From positions 62,001-126,000 of the forward strand of contig CAVWPI010000007.1 of the NCBI GenBank assembly GCA_963756895.1: a DNA stretch of 64,000 nt, written 5' to 3'. The stretch comes from DASUAS01 sp963756895 (GTDB lineage Bacteria; Actinomycetota; Acidimicrobiia; IMCC26256; DASPTH01). How positions within the stretch are numbered: position 1 is the first letter of the stretch; every line of letters starts with the position of its first letter. The notes beneath the pieces were generated by a model, which worked only from the letters and a program-made list of their open reading frames with translations, did no database searches and had not been told where the DNA came from. Shown here in pieces: positions 17,771 through 26,887 of the stretch. Made by a program: the position numbers and the translations under genes.

Positions 17771-18591
17771 GCCTCCCGTGGGACGTGTTCGCGACGCCGA
17801 TCGCGGCCCGCAAGCTCGCCCGCCTCGGGGTCGAGCAGGACCGGGTCGTGCTGCGGCCCGCGTTCTACCGCCAGCTGGGTGAGGCCTACGGCGCGCTCGC
17901 CCACGCCACCTGCGCACTCGCCGACCACGAGGCGCCCGACTCCGACTGCAGCTGCGGCTTCTACGCGGTCGCCGACGACAGCCAGCTCTGGCGACTCGGC
18001 GCCGACGAACCCGAGCTCGCGGTGCTCGACGTCGAGCTCGCGGGCCGCGTGATCGAGCACGACCACGGGTACCGCGCCAGTCACCAGCGCGTCACGAACG
18101 TGCGCTTCCACGCCGTGTGCGTGCGCTGCGGCAAGCGCGCCGAGACCTTCGCGCAACGTCGCTTCGGCGGGCTGGTCCCCTCGTGCCGCCGATGCGCGCG
18201 ACGCTCGATCGATCCCGCCGACGTCTCGGCGTCGCTCGAGGTGCCGGTCTCGTTCAGCACCGACGAACCCACCCCGGCATCGCTGGCCACGCGCCTGCGC
18301 TTCGTGCTCGCGCAGATGGCGGCGCCCGTGCTCATCCTGCTCGTCACCGCCGTCGTGGCGCTGGCCACCGGCTCGGGCATCCCGCTCGCGTGCGGACAGC
18401 TCGCGATCGTGGTGTGGCTCGTGACCGTGCCCACGTTGCTCCCCCGCCTCGGTGAACGCCTCGGGATCGGCGGCACCGAGGCGATGCGCCTCCAACATCG
18501 TTGGAGCCCCGTGGTCGCCGCGGTCGCCATCGGTTGCGACATCGTGCTCACGGTGGTCGTGATCGCGTTGCGCAGCGTGATCGTCTACTGA
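17767..18591 (+). CDS. hypothetical membrane protein with zinc-ribbon cysteines
   Basis: 274 residues. The soluble N-terminal half has a CSC pair (DSDCSCGFYAV) and two CxxC motifs about 25 residues apart (HAVCVRCGKRAETF and VPSCRRCARRS), as in a zinc ribbon. The C-terminal third has about three hydrophobic helices (AAPVLILLVTAVVALATG, LACGQLAIVVWLVTVPTLL, VVAAVAIGCDIVLTVVVIAL). No family is recognised. It could be a membrane-tethered sensor or nucleic-acid-binding protein. GTG start overlaps the small proline-rich gene. Confidence 0.75.
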   Translation: MSLPWDVFATPIAARKLARLGVEQDRVVLRPAFYRQLGEAYGALAHATCALADHEAPDSDCSCGFYAVADDSQLWRLGADEPELAVLDVELAGRVIEHDHGYRASHQRVTNVRFHAVCVRCGKRAETFAQRRFGGLVPSCRRCARRSIDPADVSASLEVPVSFSTDEPTPASLATRLRFVLAQMAAPVLILLVTAVVALATGSGIPLACGQLAIVVWLVTVPTLLPRLGERLGIGGTEAMRLQHRWSPVVAAVAIGCDIVLTVVVIALRSVIVY

Positions 18592-18604
18592 GAGGACATC
18601 GCGC

Positions 18605-19383
18605 ATGACGGTGCGGTACGAGATCGAGGGACCGGTCGCGGTCGTCACCGTCGACCGGCCCGAGGCCCGCAACGCGGTCGACCGGCCCACCGCCGAGGCC
18701 CTCGTCGACGCGTTCACCCGCTTCGACGCCGACGAAGCGCTGGCGGTGGCGGTGCTCACCGGTGCGCACAGCACGTTCTGCGCGGGCGCCGACCTGAAGG
18801 CGATGGCCGAGCCCGGTGGCGCGCGGATCAACCGGGTCGCACTCGACGGCGACGGGCCGATGGGACCGACCCGCATGCTGCTGCGCAAGCCGGTGATTGC
18901 GGCGATCGAGGGTCACGCCGTCGCCGGCGGGCTCGAGCTCGCGCTGTGGTGCGACCTGCGCGTCGCCGCCGACGACGCGGTGTTCGGGGTGTTCTGCCGA
19001 CGGTGGGGCGTGCCGCTGATCGACGGCGGCACGGTGCGCCTGCCGCGCGTCATCGGGCAGGGGCCCGCGCTCGACCTCATCCTCACCGGGCGCGCGGTGC
19101 ACGCCGACGAGGCGCTGCACCTCGGCCTGGTCACACGCGTCGTGCCGTCGGGCCAGGCGCGTGATGCCGCCGTCGCGCTCGGCGCGCGAGCTCGCGGCAC
19201 TGCCCCAGGAGTGCCTGCGCAACGACCGCGCGTCGGTGTACGCCCAGTGGGACCTCGCGCTCGACGACGCCCTGCGCCGCGAGACCGAGCTCGGGATCGA
19301 CACCTTGCGCGCGCCCGGGTGCCCTCGACGGCGCCACGCGCTTCGCCGACGGCGCCGGCCGCCACGGCACCCCCGCCACCTGA
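18605..19383 (+). CDS. enoyl-CoA hydratase/isomerase family protein (two frameshifts, about 260 aa)
   Basis: Crotonase. Typical parts are VDRPEARNAVDRPTAEAL, AHSTFCAGADLKAMAEPGG, AAIEGHAVAGGLELALWCDL and GVPLIDGGTVRLPRVIGQG. The frame shifts near 19184 and 19310, and one CG in each GCGCGC run restores ALGARELAALPQECLRNDR and LDGATRFADGAGRHGTPAT before the TGA. Length is then normal. It is the last plus-strand gene before the convergent MFS exporter. Lyase, hydratase or isomerase activity cannot be distinguished. Confidence 0.82.
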
Positions 19384-19408
19384 CTCCCGACCCCGCCTCT
19401 CACCATTC

Positions 19409-19449
19409 CTGCGTCGCAACGGGGCAATAATCACGCCGCTCCGACGCAG
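19409..19449. terminator. inverted repeat between convergent genes, candidate bidirectional terminator
   Basis: CTGCGTCG (19409-19416) and CGACGCAG (19442-19449) are perfect complements separated by 25 bases, in the 81-base gap between the crotonase stop (19383) and the MFS stop (19465). There is no U-tract, as is usual in actinobacteria. Confidence 0.4.
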
Positions 19450-19464
19450 AAACGGCGGGAGGTC

Positions 19465-20928
19465 TCAGCCGGGCGTGATGACGGTGTCGACGGTGACCTC
19501 GCCGGCGCCGCGCAGCGGGCGTTGCGGGAGCAGGCAGCCGAACAGGATCGCCAGCAGCCCGACCGGCACCGCGCTGGCGAACACCCAAGGCAGCGCGTCG
19601 GCGTACTGCGCGGCGGTGGCGTGGTGCGCGGGAAGGCCGGCGGCGAGGACGGCCCCGAACAAGGGGACTCCGACGGTGCCACCGAGCGTGCGCGCGAGGA
19701 GCGCGGTCGATGTGGCCATGCCGAGGTCGGCGACGTCGACCGCGTTCTGCACCGCGAGGATCGACGTCTGCATGGCGAACCCGATCCCGATCCCGACGAC
19801 GGCGCCGAACCCGGCGACGACCACGACCCCGGTGTCGAGGCCGACCGTCGTGAGCGCGAGCGCACCCATCGTCATGACGACGCCACCCACGATCGGCCAC
19901 GCGCGGTAGCGACCGGTGCGTTCGACCCGATGCCCGGCGAACGTGGTGGCGGCCGCGGTGCCGATCATGAGCGGGATGAGCAGGAGGCCCGAGACGGTGG
20001 CGTCGACCCCGGCCACCTCCTGGAAGAACACCGGAAGGAAGAACACGCCGAGGTAGAAGAGGAGACCCGACGTGACGTTGACCGGCGCGGCGATCCGCAA
20101 CACCGGGTTCTGGAACAGGCGCAGCGGCACGAAGGGTTCTGTCGCGTGCCGCTGGCGCCACACGAACGCCGCGACACAGACGCCGAAGAGCGCAAGGAGC
20201 GCCCCCGACGCCGGCGACACCCAGTCGACGTCGTTGCCCCCGGCGGTCGCCAGCACGACCAGCGCCGCCAGCGCGACCGTGAGCAAGGCCGATCCCACGT
20301 AGTCGATCGAGTGCTCGACCCGTCGGAACGGAAGGTGCAGCCGTGGCACGAGGATGGCCACGGCGACGACGGCGAAGGGGACGTTGATGAAGAACGCCCA
20401 CCGCCAGCTGAGGTGGTCGACGAAGAACCCGCCGAGGAGCGGGCCGACGACGACCGCCCCTGCGAACAGCAAGCCCTGGTACCCGAGCCACCGTCCGAGC
20501 TGACGGGGCGGGACGAGATCGCCCAGGATCGCCATGCCGAGCACCGGGAGGCCACCCCCGCCGATGCCCTGCACCGCACGCGCCGCGAGCAGCATCGGCA
20601 TCGACTGCGCGAACCCACAGGCCACGGAGCCGAGGACGAACAGCCCGATCGCGAACAGCAGCACGCGCTTGCGGCCGTAGACGTCGCCGATCTTGCCGTA
20701 GAGCGGCATGGTCGCCACCTGGAACAAGAGGTACGCGCTGACCACCCACGCGATGCCGGACACCCCGCCCAGGTCGCGCACGATCGACGGCAGCGCGGTC
20801 GCCACGATCGTGCCGTCGATGCCCGAGACCATCATCCCGATCTGGAGCCCGACGAACACGACGACGAACCCGGGAGCAGTGGAGTCGGTGCGAGCGGGCG
20901 TCCTGATGGCCTCAGGTATATTTCTCAT
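19465..20928 (-). CDS. MFS transporter, DHA2 (14-TMS drug:H+ antiporter) type
   Basis: 487-residue membrane protein with about 14 hydrophobic segments. It has the MFS motif A GKIGDVYGRKRVLL, the DHA2-type helix RAVQGIGGGGLPVLGMAILG with LAARA before it, and the fifth-helix region GPLLGGFFVDHLSWRWAFFI. DHA2 proteins export drugs, dyes, organic acids or lipids using the proton gradient. The ATG lies only 26 bases from the start of a divergent TetR gene, the usual arrangement of an exporter and its repressor. Confidence 0.92.
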   Translation of the reverse strand: MRNIPEAIRTPARTDSTAPGFVVVFVGLQIGMMVSGIDGTIVATALPSIVRDLGGVSGIAWVVSAYLLFQVATMPLYGKIGDVYGRKRVLLFAIGLFVLGSVACGFAQSMPMLLAARAVQGIGGGGLPVLGMAILGDLVPPRQLGRWLGYQGLLFAGAVVVGPLLGGFFVDHLSWRWAFFINVPFAVVAVAILVPRLHLPFRRVEHSIDYVGSALLTVALAALVVLATAGGNDVDWVSPASGALLALFGVCVAAFVWRQRHATEPFVPLRLFQNPVLRIAAPVNVTSGLLFYLGVFFLPVFFQEVAGVDATVSGLLLIPLMIGTAAATTFAGHRVERTGRYRAWPIVGGVVMTMGALALTTVGLDTGVVVVAGFGAVVGIGIGFAMQTSILAVQNAVDVADLGMATSTALLARTLGGTVGVPLFGAVLAAGLPAHHATAAQYADALPWVFASAVPVGLLAILFGCLLPQRPLRGAGEVTVDTVITPG

Positions 20929-20954
20929 CGCGTCAGACTGTCAATCGGAGGCAC

Positions 20955-21518
20955 ATGGCCACGCAGGTGGGGCTCGACCACGACGCCGTCGTCGAGGCGG
21001 CGGGCGAGCTGGTCGACGAGGCCGGGATCGAGGCACTGACCCTCGCCCGGCTGGCCGCCCGCCTCGGGATCCGCAGCCAGTCGCTCTACGCGCACGTCGA
21101 CGGGCTCGACGGACTCCTGCGTGACCTCGCCCTCGACTCGGTGCGCACGCTCGGCGACGAGCTCCGCTCGTCGGTGATCGGGCGGTCCGGTCGCGAGGCG
21201 CTCGAGGCGATCGCCGATGCGTACTGGGACTTCGCCCGCGCCAATCCCGGCCGCTACGCAGCCACGATCCGTGACCCGGGCGACGACGACGAGCTGCGCG
21301 ACGCCAACCTGCGCGCCGCCGAAGCCCTCACCCGCGTGCTGGAATCCTTCGGGCTCACGGGCGCCGACGAGGTGCACGCGCATCGCGCCGTGTGGTCGGG
21401 CATCCACGGGTTCCTCACGCTCGAGCACGCGGGCGTGCTCCGACGAGCGGCGTCGGTGCGCGAGAGCTACCGACGCATGATCCGGATCTACGCCGACGCG
21501 CTCGCGCCCGCGAGCTGA
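20955..21518 (+). CDS. TetR family regulator with WHG-type C-terminal domain
   Basis: 187 residues. HTH: AAGELVDEAGIEALTLARLA, then RLGIRSQSLYAHVDGLDGLL (trimmed). The C-terminal part has YWDFARANPGRYAATI and AVWSGIHGFLTLEHAG, which match the WHG-domain TetR group. A GGAGG ribosome-binding site sits just before the ATG. It is divergent from the DHA2 exporter with a 26-base shared promoter region, so it most likely represses that exporter and itself. Its 3' end overlaps the convergent amidohydrolase by 31 bases. Confidence 0.9.
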   Translation: MATQVGLDHDAVVEAAGELVDEAGIEALTLARLAARLGIRSQSLYAHVDGLDGLLRDLALDSVRTLGDELRSSVIGRSGREALEAIADAYWDFARANPGRYAATIRDPGDDDELRDANLRAAEALTRVLESFGLTGADEVHAHRAVWSGIHGFLTLEHAGVLRRAASVRESYRRMIRIYADALAPAS

Positions 21519-22333
21519 GGCCAGAGGCGCAGCGCGTTCTCGCCCAGCACGCGCGCACGATCGGATTCGGTGAGGCCTGCGCAGGCGTCGCGACCCAAGG
21601 CGACGAGCTCGGCGTACGTGCGGTCATGGGTCTGCGGGTAGTCGGAGCCCCACACCAGGCGCTCGGCGCCGAACGCCTCCGCCAGCCGGTCCACGACGGC
21701 GGGCGCGTCATGTCCCGCTTCCTCGAGGACGTGCGACGTGACCTTCAGGTGGAGCGCCGGCTGGTCGGCCAGCGCGAGCACCGGCGCCAAACCCGGGAAC
21801 GACGGACCGTCGCGCAGGTCGGGGAAACCGCAGTGGTCGAGCACGACCGGCGCGCCCGGGTGCCGCGACAACATCGCGGCCAACCGGGGCAGGTCGGGCG
21901 CGAGGAGCGTGGCCACGATCCGCAGGTCGAGATCGATCGCGGTGTCCCAGAGCGCGGCACCGGCGTCGCCGTCGAACCACGTCGGTGGCTCGGGACCGAT
22001 GCCGAACAGCCGGACGCCGTGACATCCCGGCACCCGCGCCAGCTCGCGCAACCGCGCCGCGGGGTCGGGATCGGCGGGATCGACGATCACGACTCCCACC
22101 GTGCGCGCCGGGGCGGCCTGCAGCGCATCGAGCACGTACGAGTTGTCGCTCCCGTACGCGCCGTGCGCCTGGACGAGCACCGCGCCGTCGACGCCGGCGT
22201 CGGTCGCGGTCTCGAGGTACTGCTCGACGGTGACCGGGTGGTCGCGGAACCATTGCGAGCCGACGCCCGACGGCCGGAGCGGGTGGCGTGACTGTTCGGC
22301 CGCGACGACGTGTACGTGCGTGTCGACGATCAT
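21488..22333 (-). CDS. COG3618-type amidohydrolase (lactonase-like)
   Basis: 281-residue metal-dependent TIM-barrel hydrolase of the amidohydrolase-2 superfamily, nearest to the lactonase/dicarboxylate hydrolase group (COG3618). Motifs: MIVDTHVHVV at the N terminus (HxH at residues 6-8), VQAHGAYGSDNSYVL, VVLDHCGFPD, and VWGSDYPQTHD with the catalytic Asp. These enzymes open lactones or cyclic esters such as 2-pyrone-4,6-dicarboxylate. It is last in the operon with the dienoyl-CoA reductase-like, crotonase and luciferase-like genes and could hydrolyse a lactone formed there. Confidence 0.87.
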   Translation of the reverse strand: MIVDTHVHVVAAEQSRHPLRPSGVGSQWFRDHPVTVEQYLETATDAGVDGAVLVQAHGAYGSDNSYVLDALQAAPARTVGVVIVDPADPDPAARLRELARVPGCHGVRLFGIGPEPPTWFDGDAGAALWDTAIDLDLRIVATLLAPDLPRLAAMLSRHPGAPVVLDHCGFPDLRDGPSFPGLAPVLALADQPALHLKVTSHVLEEAGHDAPAVVDRLAEAFGAERLVWGSDYPQTHDRTYAELVALGRDACAGLTESDRARVLGENALRLWPQLAGASASA

Positions 22334-22343
22334 GCTGCGACGA

Positions 22344-23234
22344 TCAAGGCTCGAACGGACCCTTGCCCATCTGTTCGCGCACCGTGACCACAGGTGGGTT
22401 GGTGAGCAAGCGGCGTTGCCAGTTGGCGCCGTCGACCACGAGCGTGTGACCCGAGATGAACCGCGCGTAAGGCGACGCCAGGAACGTCGCCGCCCAGCCG
22501 AGCTCGCGGACCTGCCCGACGCGCAACGCAGGCTGCACGACGTCCTTCTCCGTGGTGCGGTCGAGGTTGCCCTTGATGTCGGCGGTCATGTCGTCGTGCG
22601 GGAACAGCCCGGGGACGAGCCCGTTGACCTGGATGCCGTACGGACCCCACTCGACTGCAAGCGTCTCGGTCATGTTCTTCACGCCGGCCTTGGCCGCGGC
22701 GCTGTGCGCGAAGCCGGGGCCGCCGGTCCATGCATACGACGCACCGACGTTGACGATCGACCCGGGTGTTCCCGCCTCGAGATGACGGCGCGAGAACTCG
22801 CGCGAGCAGAAGAACGTGCCGTTGAGCGTGATGTCGATCACCGTGCGCCACGCGTTGGGCGACATGTCCTCGGCGGGGACCGGGAAGTTTGCCGCCGCGT
22901 TGTTGATCAACACGCCCGGCAAGCCGTAGGCCTCGGTGGCCGCGTCGAACGCGGCGCTGATCTGCTCGGGGTCGCGGATGTCGCAGCTCACGGTGGTGAC
23001 CGGTGCGCCGAGCGCGGCGACGGCCTCGTGGCCGGCCTCGAGGTGCTCGGGCTTGCGGCTGGCGATCACGATCGACGCGCCCAGGCGCGCGAACTCGAGC
23101 GCGATGGCCTTGCCGAGGCCGGTGCCGGCACCGGTGACGAACACCGCGACGCCGTCGTACGTGCCGGCCGGCAGCGCGCTGGCGCCGAGCTCGGGCGGCG
23201 CCGGCAGCCCCGGCAGGTCGAACACATCTGACAT
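22344..23234 (-). CDS. 2,4-dienoyl-CoA reductase-like SDR
   Basis: 296-residue SDR. The Rossmann motif is VFVTGAGTGLGKAIALEFAR, with NNAAANFPVPAEDMSPNAW. The active site reads SYAWTGGPGFAHSAAAKAG: the Tyr lies far before a SxxxK pair instead of the usual YxxxK. This matches the mammalian 2,4-dienoyl-CoA reductase pattern (Tyr199/Ser210/Lys214 of DECR1, from memory). The family reduces 2,4-dienoyl-CoA with NADPH; related peroxisomal enzymes exist. It lies 10 bases before the amidohydrolase and 2 bases after the crotonase, consistent with an unsaturated-acyl-CoA pathway. Confidence 0.83.
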   Translation of the reverse strand: MSDVFDLPGLPAPPELGASALPAGTYDGVAVFVTGAGTGLGKAIALEFARLGASIVIASRKPEHLEAGHEAVAALGAPVTTVSCDIRDPEQISAAFDAATEAYGLPGVLINNAAANFPVPAEDMSPNAWRTVIDITLNGTFFCSREFSRRHLEAGTPGSIVNVGASYAWTGGPGFAHSAAAKAGVKNMTETLAVEWGPYGIQVNGLVPGLFPHDDMTADIKGNLDRTTEKDVVQPALRVGQVRELGWAATFLASPYARFISGHTLVVDGANWQRRLLTNPPVVTVREQMGKGPFEP

Positions 23235-23236
23235 GG

Positions 23237-24016
23237 TCAGCTCCCGGTGAAGTGCGGGTCGCGGCCTTCGGCACGCGCGGCGCGGAACTCGGCCAGGTCG
23301 TCGGACTTGGCGATGAAGGTCTGGTAGATCATCTCGTCGGCCATCGACGAGCGCACCTCGGCCTCCGAGAGGTGGCGGAGCACGCGCCGGGCCATCTTGA
23401 TGGTGACCGCCGGCGACGCGGCGATCTTCTCGGCCATGTCTCGGGCTGTGGCATCGAGCTCGTCGGCAGGCACGACCCGCGACACGATGCCGTGCGCGTA
23501 CGCCTCGTCGGCCTGCATCGGGCGCCCGGTGAGCACGAGATCGGACGCGACGCCGTGTCCGCAGATCTGGAACAGACGACCGACACCACCGGTGTCGGGG
23601 ATGACCCCGTGGTTTGCCTCGGGGAGCATGAAGCGCGCGCCTTCGGCCGCGATGCGGATGTCGCAGAGCAATGCACGTTGGAACGACGCCCCGATCGACC
23701 AGCCGTGCATGGCCACGATGATCGGCGCCTCGATGTCGAACACCTGCAGGATGCCACGGTGACCGCGCGCCATCAGCTCGTGGTGCGTGAGCTCGACGTC
23801 GCCGCCACCGATGGCCGAGACGTCGCGCCCCGACGAGAACGACTTGCCCTCACCCCGCCAGATCACCGCACGCACGTCGGGACGGTCGCGCAGCTCCGCG
23901 AGCACCGCGAACAGCTGCTGGTCCATGTCGTCGTCGAACGCGTTGTGCTTGTCGACGTTGTCGTTGGTGATCGTCGCGATCGGCCCGTCGTACTCGAGCC
24001 GGACTTCCTTGGTCAT
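23237..24016 (-). CDS. enoyl-CoA hydratase/isomerase family protein
   Basis: 259-residue crotonase. Motifs: ITNDNVDKHNAFDDDMDQQL, GEGKSFSSGRDVSAIGGG, VAMHGWSIGASFQRALLCDI, and MLPEANHGVIPDTGGVGRLF with Glu and Asp in acid-base positions. The usual first GG of the oxyanion loop is changed to SIGAS, a variant seen in some crotonases. The ATG overlaps the stop of the luciferase-like gene upstream (ATGA), so it is in the same operon. Confidence 0.87.
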   Translation of the reverse strand: MTKEVRLEYDGPIATITNDNVDKHNAFDDDMDQQLFAVLAELRDRPDVRAVIWRGEGKSFSSGRDVSAIGGGDVELTHHELMARGHRGILQVFDIEAPIIVAMHGWSIGASFQRALLCDIRIAAEGARFMLPEANHGVIPDTGGVGRLFQICGHGVASDLVLTGRPMQADEAYAHGIVSRVVPADELDATARDMAEKIAASPAVTIKMARRVLRHLSEAEVRSSMADEMIYQTFIAKSDDLAEFRAARAEGRDPHFTGS

Positions 24017-24954
24017 GCCTGCTCCTGGGTGAGCGACGCCAGCAGCTCGATCGTGCGTCGCTGCGACGCGTCGCGGTCGTCGTCGAGGCCGAGCGCGGTC
24101 GCGCAGAGATCGGTGGCCCCCGCAGCCGCGTAGCTGCGCAGGCGTTCGGTCACCTCCGCCTCGGTGCCGATGATGGCGACGTCGGCGGGCGAGTTGTCGT
24201 CGCCGCCGCGGGCGAGGATGCGCTGGTAGGTGGGGATGTTGAGGTAGGTGGCGAAGAGCTTGGCCGCCCGTTCGCGACCGGCTTCGGCGTCGTCGCACAC
24301 GGCGACGGGGAGCCCGACCACGACCCGGGGCGCGGGCCGGCCCGCGGCCTCGGCGGCAGTGGTGATGGCGGGCACGACGTGGTCGCCGACGGCGCGCTCG
24401 TTGGCCCAATAGGTGATGGTGCCGTCGGTCAGCTCACCGGCGAGCTGCAGCATCTTGGGGGCGAGTGCGGCGATCATGATCGGCGCCGGCGTCGACCCGG
24501 GCACGGTGAGCATCGAGGAGAACCCGAAGAACTCGCCCTGGTACTCGACGTGTCCGGCGCCCGCGAACGCGGCTCGCAGCACCTCCACGTACTCGCGCGT
24601 GTGGTGCGCGGGCCGGGCGTACTCCAGGCCGTGCATGCTCTCGATGACGACGGGGTGCGACGGCCCGATGCCGAGCACGAGGCGGCCGTCGGTCGCGGCC
24701 TGCGTGGACATCGCCTGTTGCGCCATGGCCAGCGGATGGCGCGGATAGGTGGGCATCACCGCGGTGCCGAGCTCGATCCGTGTGGTCACCTGGCCGGCGA
24801 GGGCCAGTGCGGTCAGGCCGTCGAGGCTCCACGGGATGTGCGGCACCCAGCCCGTCGAGAACCCGAGTGCCTCCGCGGCGCGGGCGTTGGCGAGGAGCGC
24901 CTCGATCGTCGTCTGCTCACCGCTGACGTCACTGATGAACAGCCCGATGCGCAT
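24013..24954 (-). CDS. luciferase-like F420-dependent oxidoreductase
   Basis: 313-residue LLM-class protein. Seen are MRIGLFISDVSGEQTTIEAL, AEALGFSTGWVPHIPWSLDG, TRIELGTAVMPTYPRHPLAM, LGIGPSHPVVIESMHGLEY and TPAPIMIAALAPKMLQLAG. This pattern matches the TIGR03564-type F420-dependent group, abundant in mycobacteria and Acidimicrobiia. First gene of the operon LLM-crotonase-dienoyl-CoA-reductase-like-amidohydrolase. Substrate not predictable. Confidence 0.88.
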   Translation of the reverse strand: MRIGLFISDVSGEQTTIEALLANARAAEALGFSTGWVPHIPWSLDGLTALALAGQVTTRIELGTAVMPTYPRHPLAMAQQAMSTQAATDGRLVLGIGPSHPVVIESMHGLEYARPAHHTREYVEVLRAAFAGAGHVEYQGEFFGFSSMLTVPGSTPAPIMIAALAPKMLQLAGELTDGTITYWANERAVGDHVVPAITTAAEAAGRPAPRVVVGLPVAVCDDAEAGRERAAKLFATYLNIPTYQRILARGGDDNSPADVAIIGTEAEVTERLRSYAAAGATDLCATALGLDDDRDASQRRTIELLASLTQEQA

Positions 24955-24980
24955 CGGCGCAGCTTGTCACACTGTCCCGG

Positions 24981-26069
24981 TCAGGCGGCGGGCGTCGACG
25001 CTCCCGGCCGCAGGACGTAGTCCTCGGCGTCGGTGTCGCGGTCCATCTCGACGAACCCACGGGCGCGGGCGGCCCGCACGAACTGGAGGAACGTGCCGAA
25101 GCCGAAGCGCTTCTCCGAGAAGTCGGGCTGCTGCTTGCGCACCTGGGTCTTGAGCCCCGACAGGTGCACCGGCCCCTTCTCCGCCAGCCGCTCGACAGTG
25201 GCGCGCAGCAGCGCGAAGACCGCGTCCTCGTCGCCACCCTCGCTGGGGAGCGTGACCTCGGGATCGCCGGGAGCGCTCCCCTGGTGGACCTCCACCACGC
25301 CGCGCTCGCCCAGCGTCCGCAGCAGCTCACCGAACGTGCGGAAGCCGTGGTCGGCCTCGCTGAACGTCGGCTCCTTGCGCAGGATCGCCCGCTTGAGCAT
25401 CGATGCCAGCACGGGTCCTCCGCTGCTGCGCGAGAGCCCGGCCAGGGTGCGGGTGACGAGGGCGTCGAGGTCGGTGTCGTCGGCGGACGCCACGACCTCC
25501 ACGTCCACCTCCGCGTCCGGCTCCTCCGCGACCGGCGCGGCCTTGGTGCTGCGCCCGCTCCCCCGCTTGGTGGCGCGCTTCGCCGGCTTCTTCGCCTCGA
25601 CCCCCTCGAGCCGCTCGTAGAAGAGGAACTCGTCGCACGCGGCGGGCAACAGCGCCGACGTCGACGCCTCGATGCCGATGCCGATGACGCGCTTGTTGAG
25701 CTCGCGCAGCTTGTGCACCAGCGGCGTGAAGTCGCTGTCGCCGGTGCCGAGCACGAAGGTGGTGATGTAGTCGCGTTCGAAGCTGAGCTCGACCGCGTCG
25801 ACCGCCATCTTGATGTCGGCTGCGTTCTTGCGGACCATCCCCATGCGCTGGGGCATCTCGATCAGCTCGACCTGATGACGGGTGAGCATGCGCCGGTCTT
25901 CCTCGAAGTACGACCAGTCGGCGTAGGCCCGCCGCACCACCACGCGACCCCGCTCGGCGAGGGCGTCGGCGATCGGACGGAAGTCGAGCGCACCTCCGAG
26001 CTGCTCCCGGGCCCCGATTGCGAGGTTCTCGTAGTCGAGGAACAGGGCGATGCGCTCTTCGTCGGTCAC
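24981..26069 (-). CDS. NYN-domain nuclease-like protein with two OST-HTH (LOTUS) domains
   Basis: 362 residues. An N-terminal NYN/PIN-like domain (about 5-155) carries the acidic residues expected of a metal-dependent RNase: D12 in LFLDYENLAIG, D85 in NAADIKMAVD, and D111/D113 in LGTGDSDFTPLVHKL. After a charged K/R- and then E/D-rich linker (158-198) come two OST-HTH/LOTUS-like winged helices, about 200-262 (SMLKRAILRKEPTFSEADHG) and 282-345 (LKTQVRKQQPDFSEKRFGFG). The combination is known in bacterial LabA/DUF88-type proteins and in eukaryotic MARF1-type proteins that act on RNA. It is divergent from the gene at 26093 with a 23-base gap. Confidence 0.9.
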   Translation of the reverse strand: MTDEERIALFLDYENLAIGAREQLGGALDFRPIADALAERGRVVVRRAYADWSYFEEDRRMLTRHQVELIEMPQRMGMVRKNAADIKMAVDAVELSFERDYITTFVLGTGDSDFTPLVHKLRELNKRVIGIGIEASTSALLPAACDEFLFYERLEGVEAKKPAKRATKRGSGRSTKAAPVAEEPDAEVDVEVVASADDTDLDALVTRTLAGLSRSSGGPVLASMLKRAILRKEPTFSEADHGFRTFGELLRTLGERGVVEVHQGSAPGDPEVTLPSEGGDEDAVFALLRATVERLAEKGPVHLSGLKTQVRKQQPDFSEKRFGFGTFLQFVRAARARGFVEMDRDTDAEDYVLRPGASTPAA

Positions 26070-26092
26070 CTGGGGGACTGTACGTGCTAGTT

Positions 26093-26841
26093 GTGTCGTT
26101 CGTGAACGACAACGTGTACATCCACGAGTTCATCGACATCATCGGACACAACCGCGCGAACTACATGCACCACATGACGGCGAATTTCAGCCCGATGGCG
26201 CAGGAGGACCGCAACCAGCTGTGCTTCGGGGTGTGGGGCATCGTCGGCACCACGCGAGGATGGCCCGAGGTGCTCAACCTCTGGGAGGAGCGTGGCTTCG
26301 ACGGTCTGGCGACGTCGTTCCGCTTCGAGTTGGGGCATTCGACCCTCCAGGACCCCAAGTTGGCGAAGTGGTGGGCCGAGGCGTCGAACTACCGGCGCCA
26401 CGGCGACGACCGCGTGCTCGTGCCGGCGCCGTGGTCGCCGACGATCACCGAGCTGGTCGACGCGGGCGTCAAGGGTGAGACCTACGCGCACGAACAGGTC
26501 CACGTGCCGATGGGCACCGCCGCGACTTCCTCGAACGCGTCGCCGACGAGGCGGTCCCCGTCTACGACGAGTTCGGGTGGAAGCTCTGCGGTGCGTGGGA
26601 GACCGCGATGGTCAACGAGTCGGAGTGCTTCCTCCACTGGGCGATCCCCACCTGGGAGAGCTGGGCCGAGACGGAGCAGGCCGAACGGCAGGACAGCGGG
26701 CTGCAACGCTGGCGGCGACGCACGTACGAGCTCACCGAGAAGTGGCACCGCTTCCTCGTGGTCGACGCCCCGCTCTCGCCGATGCGCATCGGTCGTCAGC
26801 CCGCGCGCACCGACCGCGCCGAGGGTTGGGACGACCTGTAG
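26093..26841 (+). CDS. conserved hypothetical, possible NIPSNAP-like dimeric alpha/beta barrel (frameshifted, about 250 aa)
   Basis: Protein with two similar halves. The first has VNDNVYIHEFIDIIGHNRAN and VWGIVGTTRGWPEVLNLWEE; the second has FGWKLCGAWETAMVNESECF and HWAIPTWESWAETEQAE. Two ferredoxin-like repeats with W-E-rich helices suggest a NIPSNAP or dimeric alpha/beta-barrel fold. The frame moves by +2 near 26522, repaired by two CG units (GTAARDFLERVADEAVPVYD). I chose GTG 26093; GTG 26084 and 26102 are alternatives. No function assigned. Confidence 0.62.
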
Positions 26842-26887
26842 AGAAAATCGGGTGCTCGCACGCGGGCGTAGCGAGCACGATGTCGGC

